DNA of 64,000 nt, taken from the NCBI RefSeq assembly GCF_001618865.1, contig NZ_CP015136.1:717001-781000 (forward strand), in the 5' to 3' direction. Source of the DNA: Luteitalea pratensis. GTDB lineage: Bacteria > Acidobacteriota > Vicinamibacteria > Vicinamibacterales > Vicinamibacteraceae. A program made the position numbers and the translations under genes. Below, piece by piece: positions 17,575 through 26,471 of this stretch. Numbering within the stretch: the stretch's first letter is position 1; each line of letters begins with the position of its first letter. The notes beneath the pieces are model-generated. The model was not told the DNA's origin. It was given only the letters and a program-made list of their open reading frames with translations, and did no database searches.

Positions 17575-18378
17575 ATGCAGGTTGTTCCGGCGATTGATGT
17601 TCGATCGGGATTCGGTCAAACGAGACGGCGCGATGCGTGGTGGCGCGCGCCACTGGTCGTGTTCCTCGTCCTGTCGACCTTCGTGGTGTATGCGACCTGG
17701 GCCGCTTTCCAGAACGCGCATTACACCTTCGGCCCGTACCTGTCTCCGTTCTATTCACCGGAGATCTTCGGCTCCTCGCCGCACAGTTGGCTGGGGTCGC
17801 GGCCGGCCTGGTGGCCCGGCTTCGTGCCCTTCTCGCCAGCCCTGATCATCCTGCCATTTCCCGGCCTCTTCCGCTTCACCTGCTACTACTACCGGGGCGC
17901 CTACTACAAGTCCTTCTGGGCGGATCCGCCCGCCTGTGCTGTCGGCGAACCGCGCACGCGCTACCGGGGCGAGCACTCCTTTCCGCTGATCCTGCAGAAC
18001 GCCCACCGTTTCTTCATGTGGGTGGCGATCGTCTTCATTGCCCTCCTGGCGTACGACGTGTGGGCCGCGATGTGGTTCACCGATCCGGCAACCGGACAGG
18101 CACGCTTCGGCATCGGCGTCGGCACGGTCGTGCTCGCGGTGAACGTCGTGCTGCTCGCGTGCTACACCTGGGGCTGCCACGTGTTGCGGCACGTCGTTGG
18201 CGGCAGGCTCGACGAAGTGTCGAAGAAGCCGGTGTGCGATTACGCATACGCGTGTGTGAGCGGCCTGAATGGCCGTCATCAACTCTTTGCCTGGTGCAGC
18301 CTCGTGTCCGTGATGTCGGCCGATCTCTACGTGCGCCTCTGCTCGATGGGCGTGATCACCGACCTGAGGCTGTTCTGA
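17575..18378 (+). CDS. sdhC: Succinate dehydrogenase membrane subunit SdhC, type F (Sdh1-like)
   Basis: 267 residues with about five hydrophobic segments. Cys and His are abundant: C103, C121, C196, C201, C221, C227, C241, C256 and H49, H70, H134, H144, H202, H206, H235. It is much larger than ordinary SdhC/SdhD and has no partner SdhD. Size, gene order sdhC-sdhA-sdhB and Cys motifs (FTCYYYRGAYY, DPPACAVGE) resemble the mycobacterial Sdh1 membrane subunit, for which a membrane-embedded Rieske [2Fe-2S] cluster is reported. That this protein holds such a cluster is inference. GGAGG eight bases before ATG 17575 fixes the start. Confidence 0.85.
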   Translation: MQVVPAIDVRSGFGQTRRRDAWWRAPLVVFLVLSTFVVYATWAAFQNAHYTFGPYLSPFYSPEIFGSSPHSWLGSRPAWWPGFVPFSPALIILPFPGLFRFTCYYYRGAYYKSFWADPPACAVGEPRTRYRGEHSFPLILQNAHRFFMWVAIVFIALLAYDVWAAMWFTDPATGQARFGIGVGTVVLAVNVVLLACYTWGCHVLRHVVGGRLDEVSKKPVCDYAYACVSGLNGRHQLFAWCSLVSVMSADLYVRLCSMGVITDLRLF

Positions 18379-20195
18379 TGGGCGCGCCGCACACGTATAG
18401 CTACGACGTGCTGATCGTGGGCGCCGGGGGCGCGGGCCTGCGAGCCGCGATCGAAGCCGCCTCGGCTGGCGTCTCGGTCGGCCTCATCTGCAAGTCCCTG
18501 CTCGGCAAGGCCCACACGGTGATGGCCGAGGGCGGCATGGCCGCCGCGATGGGCCACAACGACGACCGCGACAACTGGCAGGTGCATTTCGCCGACACGA
18601 TGCGAGGTGGCCAGTACGTCAACAACTGGCGGATGGCTGAACTCCACGCGCGTGAGGCGCCCGACCGCGTCCGCGAACTGGAGGCGTGGGGCGCCGTGTT
18701 CGATCGCACCCCCGACGGCCGCATCAACCAACGCAACTTCGGCGGCCACCGTTACCCGCGCCTCGCGCATGTCGGCGATCGCACTGGCCTGGAACTGATT
18801 CGCACGCTGCAGGACCACACGATCCATCTGGGCGTCACGGTCCACATGGAATACACGGTCATCGATCTGCTGCTCGACGATGGGCAGGTGTCGGGCGTGC
18901 TGGCCTACGACCGCGAACGTGGGCGTTTTTACGCGTTTGCGGCCAAGGCCGTGGTCCTGGCCACGGGTGGCGTCGGCCGTGCCTTCAAGATCACGAGCAA
19001 CAGCTGGGAGGGCACGGGCGACGGCCACGCCCTCGCGTACCGCGCAGGAGCCGAGCTCATCGACATGGAGTTCGTGCAGTTCCACCCGACCGGGATGGTG
19101 TGGCCGCCGTCGGTGAAGGGCATCCTCGTCACGGAAGGCGTGCGCGGAGAAGGGGGCGTCCTCAAGAACAGCGAGGGTCGCCGCTTCATGTTCGATGACA
19201 TCCCGGAGAACTACCGGCCGCAAACCGCCTCCGATGCCGAGGAGGGCTGGCGGTATACGCAGGGGGACAAGTCCGCACGGCGACCACCTGAACTCCTGAC
19301 GCGTGACCATGTCGCGCGCTGCATCAGACGCGAGGTCAGGGCCGGCCGCGGCAGCCCGCACGGCGGCGTGTTTCTCGACATCGCGTGGATCAAGGAGAAG
19401 CTGCCAGGCGCAGCCGATCACATCAGGCGGAAGCTGCCGAGCATGTACCACCAGTTCAAGGAACTGGCCGACCTCGACATCACCCGGGAGCCGATGGAAG
19501 TCGGTCCGACGACCCACTACATCATGGGCGGCATTCGCGTCGACGCCGACACACAGGCGTCCACGATTCCGGGACTCTTCGCGGCCGGCGAATGCGCCGC
19601 CGGCATCAACGGCGCCAACCGTCTCGGCGGCAACTCGCTCTCGGACCTCATCGTCTTCGGCAAGCGTGCTGGCGAATACGCCGCGGCCCACGCCCGCAGC
19701 CGGGTCGCACCGCGCCTCGACGAGCAGGCGATCGCGGAGGCCACCGGCGCCGCCCTCGCGCCGTTCGAACGCGGTGGAAGTGGAGAGAACCCCTACACGG
19801 TGCAGCAGGACCTGCAGGAGACGATGCAGGATCTGGTGGGCATCGTGCGCGTGGAAACCGAGATGCAGGACGCGCTGACCCGGCTCGATGCGCTCAACGC
19901 CCGCGCGGCGCGTTCGGGCGTCGAGGGGCATCGCGAGTACCACACCGGCTGGCACGCGTGCCTCGATCTGCGCAATTTGCTCACGGTCTCCGAGGCCATC
20001 ACGCGTTCGGCGCTCGAGCGACGCGAGAGCCGCGGCGGGCACTTCCGTGACGACTACCCCGAGAAGAGCGCGGAATATGGCGCCTTCAACATTGCCGTGC
20101 ATCGCGATCCCGGCGGCACGATGCACGTCGCCAGGCGGCCCATTCCGGCGATGCCGGCCGAACTGACCAGCATCGTCGAGGATCAGAAACAGTAA
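18378..20195 (+). CDS. sdhA: Succinate dehydrogenase flavoprotein subunit
   Basis: 605 residues; oxidises succinate to fumarate with covalent FAD. The dinucleotide motif VGAGGAGLRAA is at 14-24, and the likely FAD-linking His46 is in GKAHTVMAEGG. HPTG and the GECAAGINGANRLGGNSLSD region hold substrate and FAD contacts. An insertion around EEGWRYTQGDKSARRPPELL is of the kind seen in Sdh1-type flavoproteins. ATG 18378 overlaps the sdhC stop by one base, and sdhB follows with another one-base overlap, so the three subunits are tightly coupled. Confidence 0.95.
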   Translation: MGAPHTYSYDVLIVGAGGAGLRAAIEAASAGVSVGLICKSLLGKAHTVMAEGGMAAAMGHNDDRDNWQVHFADTMRGGQYVNNWRMAELHAREAPDRVRELEAWGAVFDRTPDGRINQRNFGGHRYPRLAHVGDRTGLELIRTLQDHTIHLGVTVHMEYTVIDLLLDDGQVSGVLAYDRERGRFYAFAAKAVVLATGGVGRAFKITSNSWEGTGDGHALAYRAGAELIDMEFVQFHPTGMVWPPSVKGILVTEGVRGEGGVLKNSEGRRFMFDDIPENYRPQTASDAEEGWRYTQGDKSARRPPELLTRDHVARCIRREVRAGRGSPHGGVFLDIAWIKEKLPGAADHIRRKLPSMYHQFKELADLDITREPMEVGPTTHYIMGGIRVDADTQASTIPGLFAAGECAAGINGANRLGGNSLSDLIVFGKRAGEYAAAHARSRVAPRLDEQAIAEATGAALAPFERGGSGENPYTVQQDLQETMQDLVGIVRVETEMQDALTRLDALNARAARSGVEGHREYHTGWHACLDLRNLLTVSEAITRSALERRESRGGHFRDDYPEKSAEYGAFNIAVHRDPGGTMHVARRPIPAMPAELTSIVEDQKQ

Positions 20196-20941
20196 TGGCC
20201 AAGGCAACCTTCCGACTCTGGCGAGGTGGCACCCACCAGCCCGGGGCGTTCGTGGACTACGCCACGGAGGTCTCCGAGGGCATGGTCGTACTCGACGCCG
20301 TTCACCGCATCCAGGCCGAGCAGGCGCCCGACCTTGCGTGCCGGTGGAACTGCAAGGCCGGCAAGTGCGGCTCGTGCTCGGCCGAGATCAACGGCCGGCC
20401 GAAGTTGATGTGCATGACCCGGCTGAACACCCTCGATCTCGCCGAGCCGGTCACCGTCGAGCCGATGCGCGCCTTCCCGCTGCTCAAGGACCTGGTGACC
20501 GACGTCTCGATCAACTTCCGGATCAAGCCGGGCATCCGGAAGTTCGCCCCGAGAACGCCGGATGCCGCCGACGGCACGTGGCGCATGGCCCAGCGCGACG
20601 TCGATCGCGTCCAGGAATTCCGCAAGTGCATCGAGTGTTATCTGTGCCAGGACGTGTGTCACGTGATCCGCGATCACGCCAAGCACGAGGACGGCTTCAT
20701 CGGCCCGCGCTTCCTCGTGTACGCCGCGGCGCTGGAGATGCACCCGCTCGACACCGGCGACCGGCTCGGTGACCTGAAGGATCGCCACGGGCTCGGCTAC
20801 TGCAACATCACCAAGTGCTGCACGACCGTGTGCCCGGAGCACATCCACATCACCGACAACGCGATCATCCCGCTCAAGGAGCGTGTGGTCGATCGCTACT
20901 ACGATCCCGTGACCCGTCTGCTGAGGATGTTCAGGGGTTGA
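20195..20941 (+). CDS. sdhB: Succinate dehydrogenase iron-sulfur subunit
   Basis: 248 residues, the same size as mycobacterial Sdh1 SdhB. The N-terminal plant-type ferredoxin domain binds [2Fe-2S] through C53, C58, C61 and C73. The C-terminal domain has CIECYLCQDVCHV for [4Fe-4S] and KCCTTVCPEHI for the second cluster; the order and spacing are those of the complex II family. It passes electrons from SdhA to the membrane subunit. One-base overlap with sdhA. Confidence 0.95.
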   Translation: MAKATFRLWRGGTHQPGAFVDYATEVSEGMVVLDAVHRIQAEQAPDLACRWNCKAGKCGSCSAEINGRPKLMCMTRLNTLDLAEPVTVEPMRAFPLLKDLVTDVSINFRIKPGIRKFAPRTPDAADGTWRMAQRDVDRVQEFRKCIECYLCQDVCHVIRDHAKHEDGFIGPRFLVYAAALEMHPLDTGDRLGDLKDRHGLGYCNITKCCTTVCPEHIHITDNAIIPLKERVVDRYYDPVTRLLRMFRG

Positions 20942-20971
20942 TGACCATCCGTCGATCCGTTGGGGGTGACC

Positions 20972-21475
20972 ATGTTCGAGCTGAAACCGCTGTCTCCTGC
21001 CGCCGTGCCGGCGGCATTGGCCAAGGCCGAGCGCTACCGCCTGCTCAATGAGCCCGGGCAGAGCCAGAGCATCTGCGAGGACGTGCTGCGCACCGAGCCG
21101 GGCAATCACCAGGCGCTGGTGATGCTGATCCTCGCGCTTTCGGACGACTTTCCCCGGCAGCAGGGCCAGACCGCCGCACGTGCGCGTGAACTGGTCGACC
21201 AGCTGCCAACCGAGTACGAACGCGCGTACTACGGTGGCCTGGTCGCGGAACGTCGCGCGCGCGCACTGATCGAGCGCGGCGGCCCTGGCGCCCGCGCCGG
21301 CGCCGAGTGGCTGCGCGAGGCGATGCAGGCCTACGAGCGCGCCGAAGCCTTGCGGCCGCCCGACAACGACGAGGCGCGGCTGCGTTGGAACGCGTGTGCC
21401 CGCGTGTTCAACGCCCAGCCGTCGCTGCTCGCTGGCGTGGATGACGAGGTACCCAGCGCCATCATGAGTGAATGA
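20972..21475 (+). CDS. TPR-like hypothetical protein downstream of sdhB
   Basis: 167 residues, soluble, no signal peptide. Helical repeats are visible: AALAKAERYRLLNEPGQSQS then ICEDVLRTEPGNHQALVMLI, and later YERAEALRPPDNDEARLRWN, in the style of tetratricopeptide repeats. It follows sdhB by 30 bases and so is probably in the same transcript. A role in complex assembly or turnover is possible but not shown. Start candidates TTG 20960, GTG 20966 and ATG 20972 differ by at most four residues; ATG is chosen. Confidence 0.75.
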   Translation: MFELKPLSPAAVPAALAKAERYRLLNEPGQSQSICEDVLRTEPGNHQALVMLILALSDDFPRQQGQTAARARELVDQLPTEYERAYYGGLVAERRARALIERGGPGARAGAEWLREAMQAYERAEALRPPDNDEARLRWNACARVFNAQPSLLAGVDDEVPSAIMSE

Positions 21476-21497
21476 CGCGGCAGGTGTCGCAAACGCG

Positions 21498-22049
21498 TCA
21501 GTCCCCGTCCAGGCGATCGAGTTCGGCGATGCGTTGCTGGAATCGCCTGGCCTGCCGGCTGATGTAGACGTACACGACGATCCCGGCGCCAAGCTGGCCG
21601 ACGGCCCGCAGCGCCCACGAACCCACGTCGCCCGGGCTGCCCAGAAGGGCGCACCCGGTCATCATCAGCAGGATGGTTCGTGCGGCGCCCATATCGGCCT
21701 GCCGCCTGCGTTCCAGCTGCGCCTTGTATGCGCGGACGCACGTCGCGCTGTCGTCGACCCATCGGCGGCGACTGGCGATCCGCAAGCCGACGCCCACGAC
21801 GTAGGCCGCCGAGACGATGCCGATCGCCGCGCCTGCCCGCTGGAGTGTGGTCTCGCTGATCAACAGCATCGGGACGAAGAAGAGCAGCAGCACGGCCGCG
21901 CAGGCAAACGCGATCCAGTTCGTGCCTTCGAACTCCCGGTTCCACCGGCGTGCCCGCGCGCGCATCTCCTCCATCGACATCCGGGTCACTGCCGATTCCT
22001 GGCTCTGCCAGATTCCGCGAGCGTCGTCGCCCCACGCGTCGCCGGTCAT
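21498..22049 (-). CDS. Membrane protein coupled to an ECF sigma factor
   Basis: 183 residues with three to four hydrophobic segments (WIAFACAAVLLLFFVPMLLI, AAIGIVSAAYVVGVGLRIA, TILLMMTGCALLG, AGIVVYVYI). The N-terminal 40 residues are cytoplasmic and Arg-rich. Its start overlaps the sigma factor stop by four bases on the same strand. The position is that of an anti-sigma factor, but no zinc-finger (HxxxCxxC) motif is present, so this role is inference. No known family recognised. Confidence 0.75.
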   Translation of the reverse strand: MTGDAWGDDARGIWQSQESAVTRMSMEEMRARARRWNREFEGTNWIAFACAAVLLLFFVPMLLISETTLQRAGAAIGIVSAAYVVGVGLRIASRRRWVDDSATCVRAYKAQLERRRQADMGAARTILLMMTGCALLGSPGDVGSWALRAVGQLGAGIVVYVYISRQARRFQQRIAELDRLDGD

Positions 22050-22597
22050 GAGCGGCTCCTTTCGTTGAACTGCAGTGCCAGCACACGCTTGATGCGGTGC
22101 ACCTTCATGCCGATTGCGCCGGGCGACGTGCCGACGATCTCGGCGATCCCGGCCGCCTCGATCCCCTCGAGGTACGAGACGATGACCTGCCGGTCGATGG
22201 GATCGAGTTGCCGGATGAGCGCATACAGCCGCTCCAGGGTCCGACGGTGGTCGAGGGCCTCATCGGCCGACGGTTCGCGGACGGCGGGTTCGACCGATAG
22301 TTCGTCCAGTGTCACGAACCGCTGCTGGCGAACGCGGAATGCGCGGGTGATGTGCGACGTGGCCGTGTTGTGTGCCACGCGGTAGATCCACGTACGCGGC
22401 GAACATCGCCCGTCGTAGCTGCCAAAGCTGCGCCAGATCGCGAAGTGAATGTCCTGGATCAGGTCCCGCCGGGTCTCGGGATCAGCCTCGTACGCGCGCG
22501 CCAGCCGGTCGAGCGCCGGTCCGAATCGATCGATGGCGTCCCTGTAGCTGTCATCTCGCACCTGGGCCTGTCCCGGCGCGTGGTCGCGTGTGCTCAC
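22046..22597 (-). CDS. ECF-type RNA polymerase sigma factor
   Basis: 183 residues. Region 2 reads DLIQDIHFAIWRSFGSYDGR followed by SPRTWIYRVAHNTATSHI, which recognises the -10 element. Region 4 reads LIRQLDPIDRQVIVSYLEGI with the helix-turn-helix AGIAEIVGTSPGAIGMKVHR. There is no region 1 or 3, as usual for ECF factors. The downstream membrane gene is translationally coupled. Stimulus and regulon are unknown. Confidence 0.92.
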   Translation of the reverse strand: MSTRDHAPGQAQVRDDSYRDAIDRFGPALDRLARAYEADPETRRDLIQDIHFAIWRSFGSYDGRCSPRTWIYRVAHNTATSHITRAFRVRQQRFVTLDELSVEPAVREPSADEALDHRRTLERLYALIRQLDPIDRQVIVSYLEGIEAAGIAEIVGTSPGAIGMKVHRIKRVLALQFNERSRS

Positions 22598-22639
22598 ATT
22601 TCAGGTAGTCTCCCGCTGCCCGATCATTTCACGGCGCCA

Positions 22640-22724
22640 TGAGCCGTAAGCCGGGACCGTACACCGGGCACCGTAGGCCGCAGGCGTGGAGCGTCCAGCG
22701 TCCAGCGTCAAGCGTCAGGCGTTA
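22640..22724. repeat. GCGTCCAGCGTCAAGCG short-word array
   Basis: Words CACCGGGCACCG, then GCGTCCAGCGTCCAGC and GCGTCAAGCGTCAGGCG, run up to the stop codon (TAA, read on the minus strand at 22722-22724) of the DUF72 gene. The stop itself lies in the last unit GGCGTTAGA. Confidence 0.65.
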
Positions 22725-23672
22725 GAACAGCCCTTCCGTCCTCACAATGCCCTCGAGATGCGGGAAGCGGTCGAGGAAGGTGCGCGGGAACGGAGCCTTG
22801 ACGGGATCGCCGATACGCGCCCGGATCTGGGCGGCGTTGGCGACGGCATTGCCGGCGAAATGGTTGTTCGCGTAGAGGTACAGCTTCTTGCCAAGCGCCG
22901 CCGCCGCCGCGGCGACGTCCACGAACGGTTCGAGTTCCTCGGGCCGATACAGGTAGTTGTATCGATCCTCGGCCGCCTCGTGATCCCACCACTGTGCGGC
23001 GTTGCGTCCATGCAACCGCACATACGCCCAGGGGCGATCGCGCAGTTCTTCGACGAACACGCCGGGCGACTGCCACACGGACGAGCGGAACTTCGGCTCA
23101 TCGATCAGCACCCACGCCGCGCCCGCGGCATCGAGCAGGGCGAGCGTCTCGCGCCTGGCATCGCTCCAGCTCCTGTGACGAAGCTCCACGGCAAGGGGGA
23201 CACCCTGCACCGCCTCGGCCAGCCACGACAGGTATGCCAGCGCCTCGGGCGTGGCCTGGAAGCTCGGGGGGAATTGCGCGAGGAGTGGTCCGAGCCGGCC
23301 GGCACCGCGCAGCGGCGCCAGCGCATCCATTGAGGCTGCCAGCGCGGTGGGCGAGGGATCCGGTACTGGCGCGAGATCGCGCGTCGACGGCGCATGCATC
23401 CGCGGGTGGGTGAACTGCTGATGCAGCTTGACCGCGAATTCGAATCCCGGTGGGGTCCTCACCACCCACTTCGCGGTCAGGTCCGGCGACAGGTCGCGAT
23501 AGAACGACGCGTTCACCTCCACCGTGCGGAACCGATCCGCGTACCAGGTGAGTTCGTCCACGCCGCCCCGCGCCCTGGGTGGCGGATAGACGATGCGGGT
23601 CCACGCACCGCGGCCCTGCGGATAGTGCCAACCGGAGGTGCCGACCTGGATCAGCGGGACGCGCTCGGCCAT
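22722..23672 (-). CDS. DUF72 family protein
   Basis: 316 residues, predicted cytoplasmic TIM-barrel-like fold. The family start VGTSGWHYPQGRG is at residues 11-23. Later motifs include VEVNASFYRDLS, FEFAVKLHQQFTHPR, VPLAVELRHRSW and YVRLHGRNA, all standard in DUF72 proteins. No catalytic role is established for the family. Strand and start ATG are clear from the N-terminal motif. It is divergent from queE. Confidence 0.9.
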   Translation of the reverse strand: MAERVPLIQVGTSGWHYPQGRGAWTRIVYPPPRARGGVDELTWYADRFRTVEVNASFYRDLSPDLTAKWVVRTPPGFEFAVKLHQQFTHPRMHAPSTRDLAPVPDPSPTALAASMDALAPLRGAGRLGPLLAQFPPSFQATPEALAYLSWLAEAVQGVPLAVELRHRSWSDARRETLALLDAAGAAWVLIDEPKFRSSVWQSPGVFVEELRDRPWAYVRLHGRNAAQWWDHEAAEDRYNYLYRPEELEPFVDVAAAAAALGKKLYLYANNHFAGNAVANAAQIRARIGDPVKAPFPRTFLDRFPHLEGIVRTEGLF

Positions 23673-23762
23673 TGCTACAATTCACAAGGGGCCGCCTGCC
23701 TGAGCTCCCGGCCTCCTGCTGTCCTCCTGATGCCCTGCGTTCCTGTCGTCCTGAGCTCCTGA

Positions 23763-24413
23763 ATGTCCCTCGCCCTGACGATCACCGAGATCTATGCGTC
23801 GATTCAGGGTGAGTCGTCGTTTGCCGGGCAGCCGTGCACGTTCGTCCGCCTCACCGCCTGCGATCTCCGCTGTACCTGGTGCGACACCGTGTACGCGTTC
23901 ACCGAAGGGCGCAAGCAGTTGCTCGACGACATTCTCGCCGAGGTCCGGCAACTCGGGGTGCCACTCGTCGAGATCACCGGCGGCGAACCCCTGCTCCAGA
24001 AGAACGTTCTGCCGCTGATGCAGCGCCTGCTGGACGAGGCGCACACGGTCCTGCTCGAGACCGGTGGCCACGTCTCCATCGCCGACGTTCCGGTGGGAGT
24101 CCACCGCATCGTCGACGTGAAGTGTCCCGGTAGCGGCGAGTCCGGCCGCATGCACTGGGCCAATCTCGATCTGCTCACGCCGCGCGACGAGGTGAAGTTC
24201 GTGATCGCGGATCGCGACGACTTCGAGTATGCCCGTGAGGTCACGGCCACCCACGACCTCGCGCACCGGTGCGGTGCGGTCCATTTCTCTCCGGCCTGGA
24301 ACCGCGTGGCGCCGGCCGACCTCGCGGCGTGGATCCTCGAGTCCAGGCTGCCGGTACGCCTGCAGTTGCAGCAGCACAAGTACATCTGGGAACCCGCCGC
24401 GCGCCGCGTATGA
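23763..24413 (+). CDS. queE: 7-carboxy-7-deazaguanine synthase (radical SAM)
   Basis: Converts 6-carboxy-tetrahydropterin to 7-carboxy-7-deazaguanine on the path to preQ0/queuosine. 216 residues. The radical-SAM motif C33-x3-C37-x2-C40 lies in [10 protein letters not shown], and the substrate segment [16 protein letters not shown] precedes it. GGEPLLQ is the SAM-contacting loop. ATGA overlap with queC points to joint translation. QueD and a GTP cyclohydrolase are not in the window. Confidence 0.95.
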   Translation: MSLALTITEIYASIQGESSFAGQPCTFVRLTACDLRCTWCDTVYAFTEGRKQLLDDILAEVRQLGVPLVEITGGEPLLQKNVLPLMQRLLDEAHTVLLETGGHVSIADVPVGVHRIVDVKCPGSGESGRMHWANLDLLTPRDEVKFVIADRDDFEYAREVTATHDLAHRCGAVHFSPAWNRVAPADLAAWILESRLPVRLQLQQHKYIWEPAARRV

Positions 24414-25102
24414 CGACCGTCGCACCCGCCGCCATCCTCCTGCTCAGTGGGGGGCTCGACTCGTACACCGCCGGCGCGATGGCCCGCGCCGACGGGTTCC
24501 GCCTGTTCGCCCTCACGGTGCGCTACGGACAGACGCACGTGCAGGAGGTCGAGGCGGCTCGTCGCGCCGCGCAGGCGCTCGGCGTCGAACGTCATGTCGA
24601 ACTCGACCTCGACCTGCGCGACATCGCGAGGTCGGCGCTCACCGGCGCCAGCGCAGTGCCGCTCGATCGCGATGTCGCCCACGAGCACGACATCCCGAGC
24701 ACGTATGTGCCGGCCCGCAACACGATCTTCCTGTCGCTCGCGCTCGCCTGGGCCGAGACGGTCGGTGCCTCCGTCATCGTGATTGGCGTCAACGCCCTCG
24801 ACTACTCCGGCTACCCGGATTGCCGGCCCGAGTACATCGAGGCTTTCGAGCGCATGGGTCGCCTGGCGACGGCCGCCGGCGTCGGCGGCACCGCCCTGCG
24901 CATCCTCGCCCCGCTCCAGCACTTGTCGAAGGCCGATATCGTGCGCCGCGGCGTCGATCTCGGCCTCGACTACAGCCTCACGCATTCCTGCTACGCGCCG
25001 ACACCCGACGGTCGTCCCTGTGGCCGTTGCGACAGTTGCCAGCTTCGCGCGCGGGGGTTTGCGGAGGCCGGCATCCCCGATCCCGCCCTGGAGCGGTCAT
25101 GA
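24410..25102 (+). CDS. queC: 7-cyano-7-deazaguanine (preQ0) synthase
   Basis: ATP-dependent amidation and dehydration of 7-carboxy-7-deazaguanine to preQ0. 230 residues. The PP-loop SGGLDS is at residues 13-18. The zinc site near the C-terminus has four Cys in [35 protein letters not shown] and [14 protein letters not shown] are QueC signatures. The ATG at 24410 overlaps queE by four bases. Upstream in-frame codons would extend into queE and are rejected. Confidence 0.95.
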   Translation: MTTVAPAAILLLSGGLDSYTAGAMARADGFRLFALTVRYGQTHVQEVEAARRAAQALGVERHVELDLDLRDIARSALTGASAVPLDRDVAHEHDIPSTYVPARNTIFLSLALAWAETVGASVIVIGVNALDYSGYPDCRPEYIEAFERMGRLATAAGVGGTALRILAPLQHLSKADIVRRGVDLGLDYSLTHSCYAPTPDGRPCGRCDSCQLRARGFAEAGIPDPALERS

Positions 25103-25557
25103 CGCCACCTTCGCGCGACGCGCTTCGGCGCCCAGGGACGACCACCTTCGCGGTGACCGATGCCGATGTCGCGTCGGCCTTCCCGGTGATGCGTCAGCTG
25201 CGCACGCAGCTCGAGGAGGCCACGTTCGTGGAGCGGGTGCGTGCAGCCGAGCGCCTTGGGCTCCGGCTCGTGCTGCACGTGGTGGATGGACGGGTCGCTG
25301 CCGTGGCCGGCTTCCGCCTGCTCGAGCAGTTGAAGAACGGCCTGGTCCTCTACGTCGATGATCTGGTCACCGACGAGGCGGAGCGCTCGCGGGGACACGG
25401 CGATGCGCTGCTGCACTGGCTGATCGCCTACGCACGGCAACAGGGCTGCGCCGCCTTCGAACTCGACTCCGGCGTCCAGCGGCACGGTGCGCACCGCTTC
25501 TATCTCCGTCATCGCATGCGCATCAGTTCGCACCACTTCGCCCTTGATCTCGACTAA
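25099..25557 (+). CDS. GNAT-family N-acetyltransferase
   Basis: 152 residues. A GNAT fold is indicated by the central strand [20 protein letters not shown], where the acetyl-CoA pyrophosphate loop (RSRGHG, compare R/QxxGxG/A) is recognisable, followed by [20 protein letters not shown] and the closing HRFYLRHRM. Substrate unknown. The ATGA overlap with queC suggests it belongs to the queE-queC operon, which is not a standard association. Confidence 0.85.
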   Translation: MTPPSRDALRRPGTTTFAVTDADVASAFPVMRQLRTQLEEATFVERVRAAERLGLRLVLHVVDGRVAAVAGFRLLEQLKNGLVLYVDDLVTDEAERSRGHGDALLHWLIAYARQQGCAAFELDSGVQRHGAHRFYLRHRMRISSHHFALDLD

Positions 25558-25564
25558 TCGCGTT

Positions 25565-25770
25565 TCGAGGTGTGTAGCCGTCGAGCTTGCTGAGGGGCGG
25601 GCTCGGAGAGCCGGCCCTACCGTCGAGCCCCCACGCTTGGAACAGAATCCAGGGCCTCGAAGGTTGTAGCCGTCGACCTTCCCCCTTCGCCAAGGCTACG
25701 GCAGACAAGTCAGGTCGACGGGAATCGGGTACCGGGCACCGGGAAACGGGAATCGGGAATCGGAATCGGG
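25565..25770. repeat. Mixed intergenic repeats (GTCGAC element, GGTAGGG hairpin, GAATCGGG array)
   Basis: In order: a partial element TGTAGCCGTCGAGCTTGC, a reversed GGTAGGG hairpin around GGGCTCGGAGAGCCGG (25598-25621), the second full 58-bp GTCGAC element (25664-25721), and an array of ACCGGGCACCGGG and GGGAATCGGGAATCGG. No gene is seen in this 225-base gap. Confidence 0.8.
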
Positions 25771-25784
25771 CATCCTTACGATCG

Positions 25785-26471
25785 ATGACTTGGCATCTCA
25801 CTCGCGCGCTGATTGTCGCTGCCGGTATCTCCCTGGCCGCGCCCGTCCTGTTGCTCGGACAGGCAGGCACGGCGCACCCGGTGTCCGGACGGATCATCGC
25901 CGGCGTGATGGGGCACGAAGGCGCCCCGTGGCTGGACCGGCCGGAGCGCGAGGCCGAAGAGCGGCCGAGTCGTGCCATCCAGGACCTGAAGCTCGAACCG
26001 GGGATGGTGGTCGCGGACTTTGGCGCGGGATCGGGCTATTACACCGAGCGCCTGGCGCGCGCGGTCGGACCGACGGGCCGGGTCCTTGCCGTGGATCTGC
26101 AGCCGGAAATGCTGCAGATGGTCGGGACGCGCGCGAAGAAGCTGGGGCTCACCAACGTCGAACTCGTTCGAAGTACGCCGGACGACCCGCATCTGCCGCC
26201 AGCCGTCGTGGACCTGATCCTGATGGTCGACGTCTATCACGAACTCGCCGCCCCGCAACGGGTCCTGCGCGCGATGAAAGCGTCGCTCTCGCCGCGCGGC
26301 CGTATCGCCATCCTGGAGTTCCGCAAGGAGGATCCGAAGATCCCCATTCGCGAGGAGCACAAGATGAGCGTGCAGCAGGCCGTGCAGGAGTTCGGCGCCG
26401 AGGGCTACGAGCTCGACCGTCGCGTCGACTCGCTGCCGTGGCAGCACGTGCTCGTCTTCAAACCTAGATAG
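25785..26471 (+). CDS. Exported methyltransferase-like protein
   Basis: 228 residues. Residues 1-26 look like a Sec signal peptide (TRALIVAAGISLAAPVLLLG), so the protein should be periplasmic or anchored. The rest is a class I SAM methyltransferase: VVADFGAGSGYYTERLA motif I, VDLQPEM motif II, VDLILMVDVYHEL motif IV, and SPRGRIAILEF motif VI. The mature part looks intact. SAM is not expected in the periplasm, so the location is odd. The ATG at 25785 is right before the hydrophobic region. Substrate unknown. Confidence 0.8.
   Translation: MTWHLTRALIVAAGISLAAPVLLLGQAGTAHPVSGRIIAGVMGHEGAPWLDRPEREAEERPSRAIQDLKLEPGMVVADFGAGSGYYTERLARAVGPTGRVLAVDLQPEMLQMVGTRAKKLGLTNVELVRSTPDDPHLPPAVVDLILMVDVYHELAAPQRVLRAMKASLSPRGRIAILEFRKEDPKIPIREEHKMSVQQAVQEFGAEGYELDRRVDSLPWQHVLVFKPR

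Noticed and set aside
20183-21592. Long minus-strand frame opposite sdhB
   Set aside because: Antisense of sdhB and the TPR-like gene, no recognisable domain.
23673-23762. preQ1 riboswitch or promoter before queE
   Set aside because: Only repeated CTCCTGAGCTCCTG-like words and a lone TACAAT at 23676 are seen. No aptamer core and no good -35.
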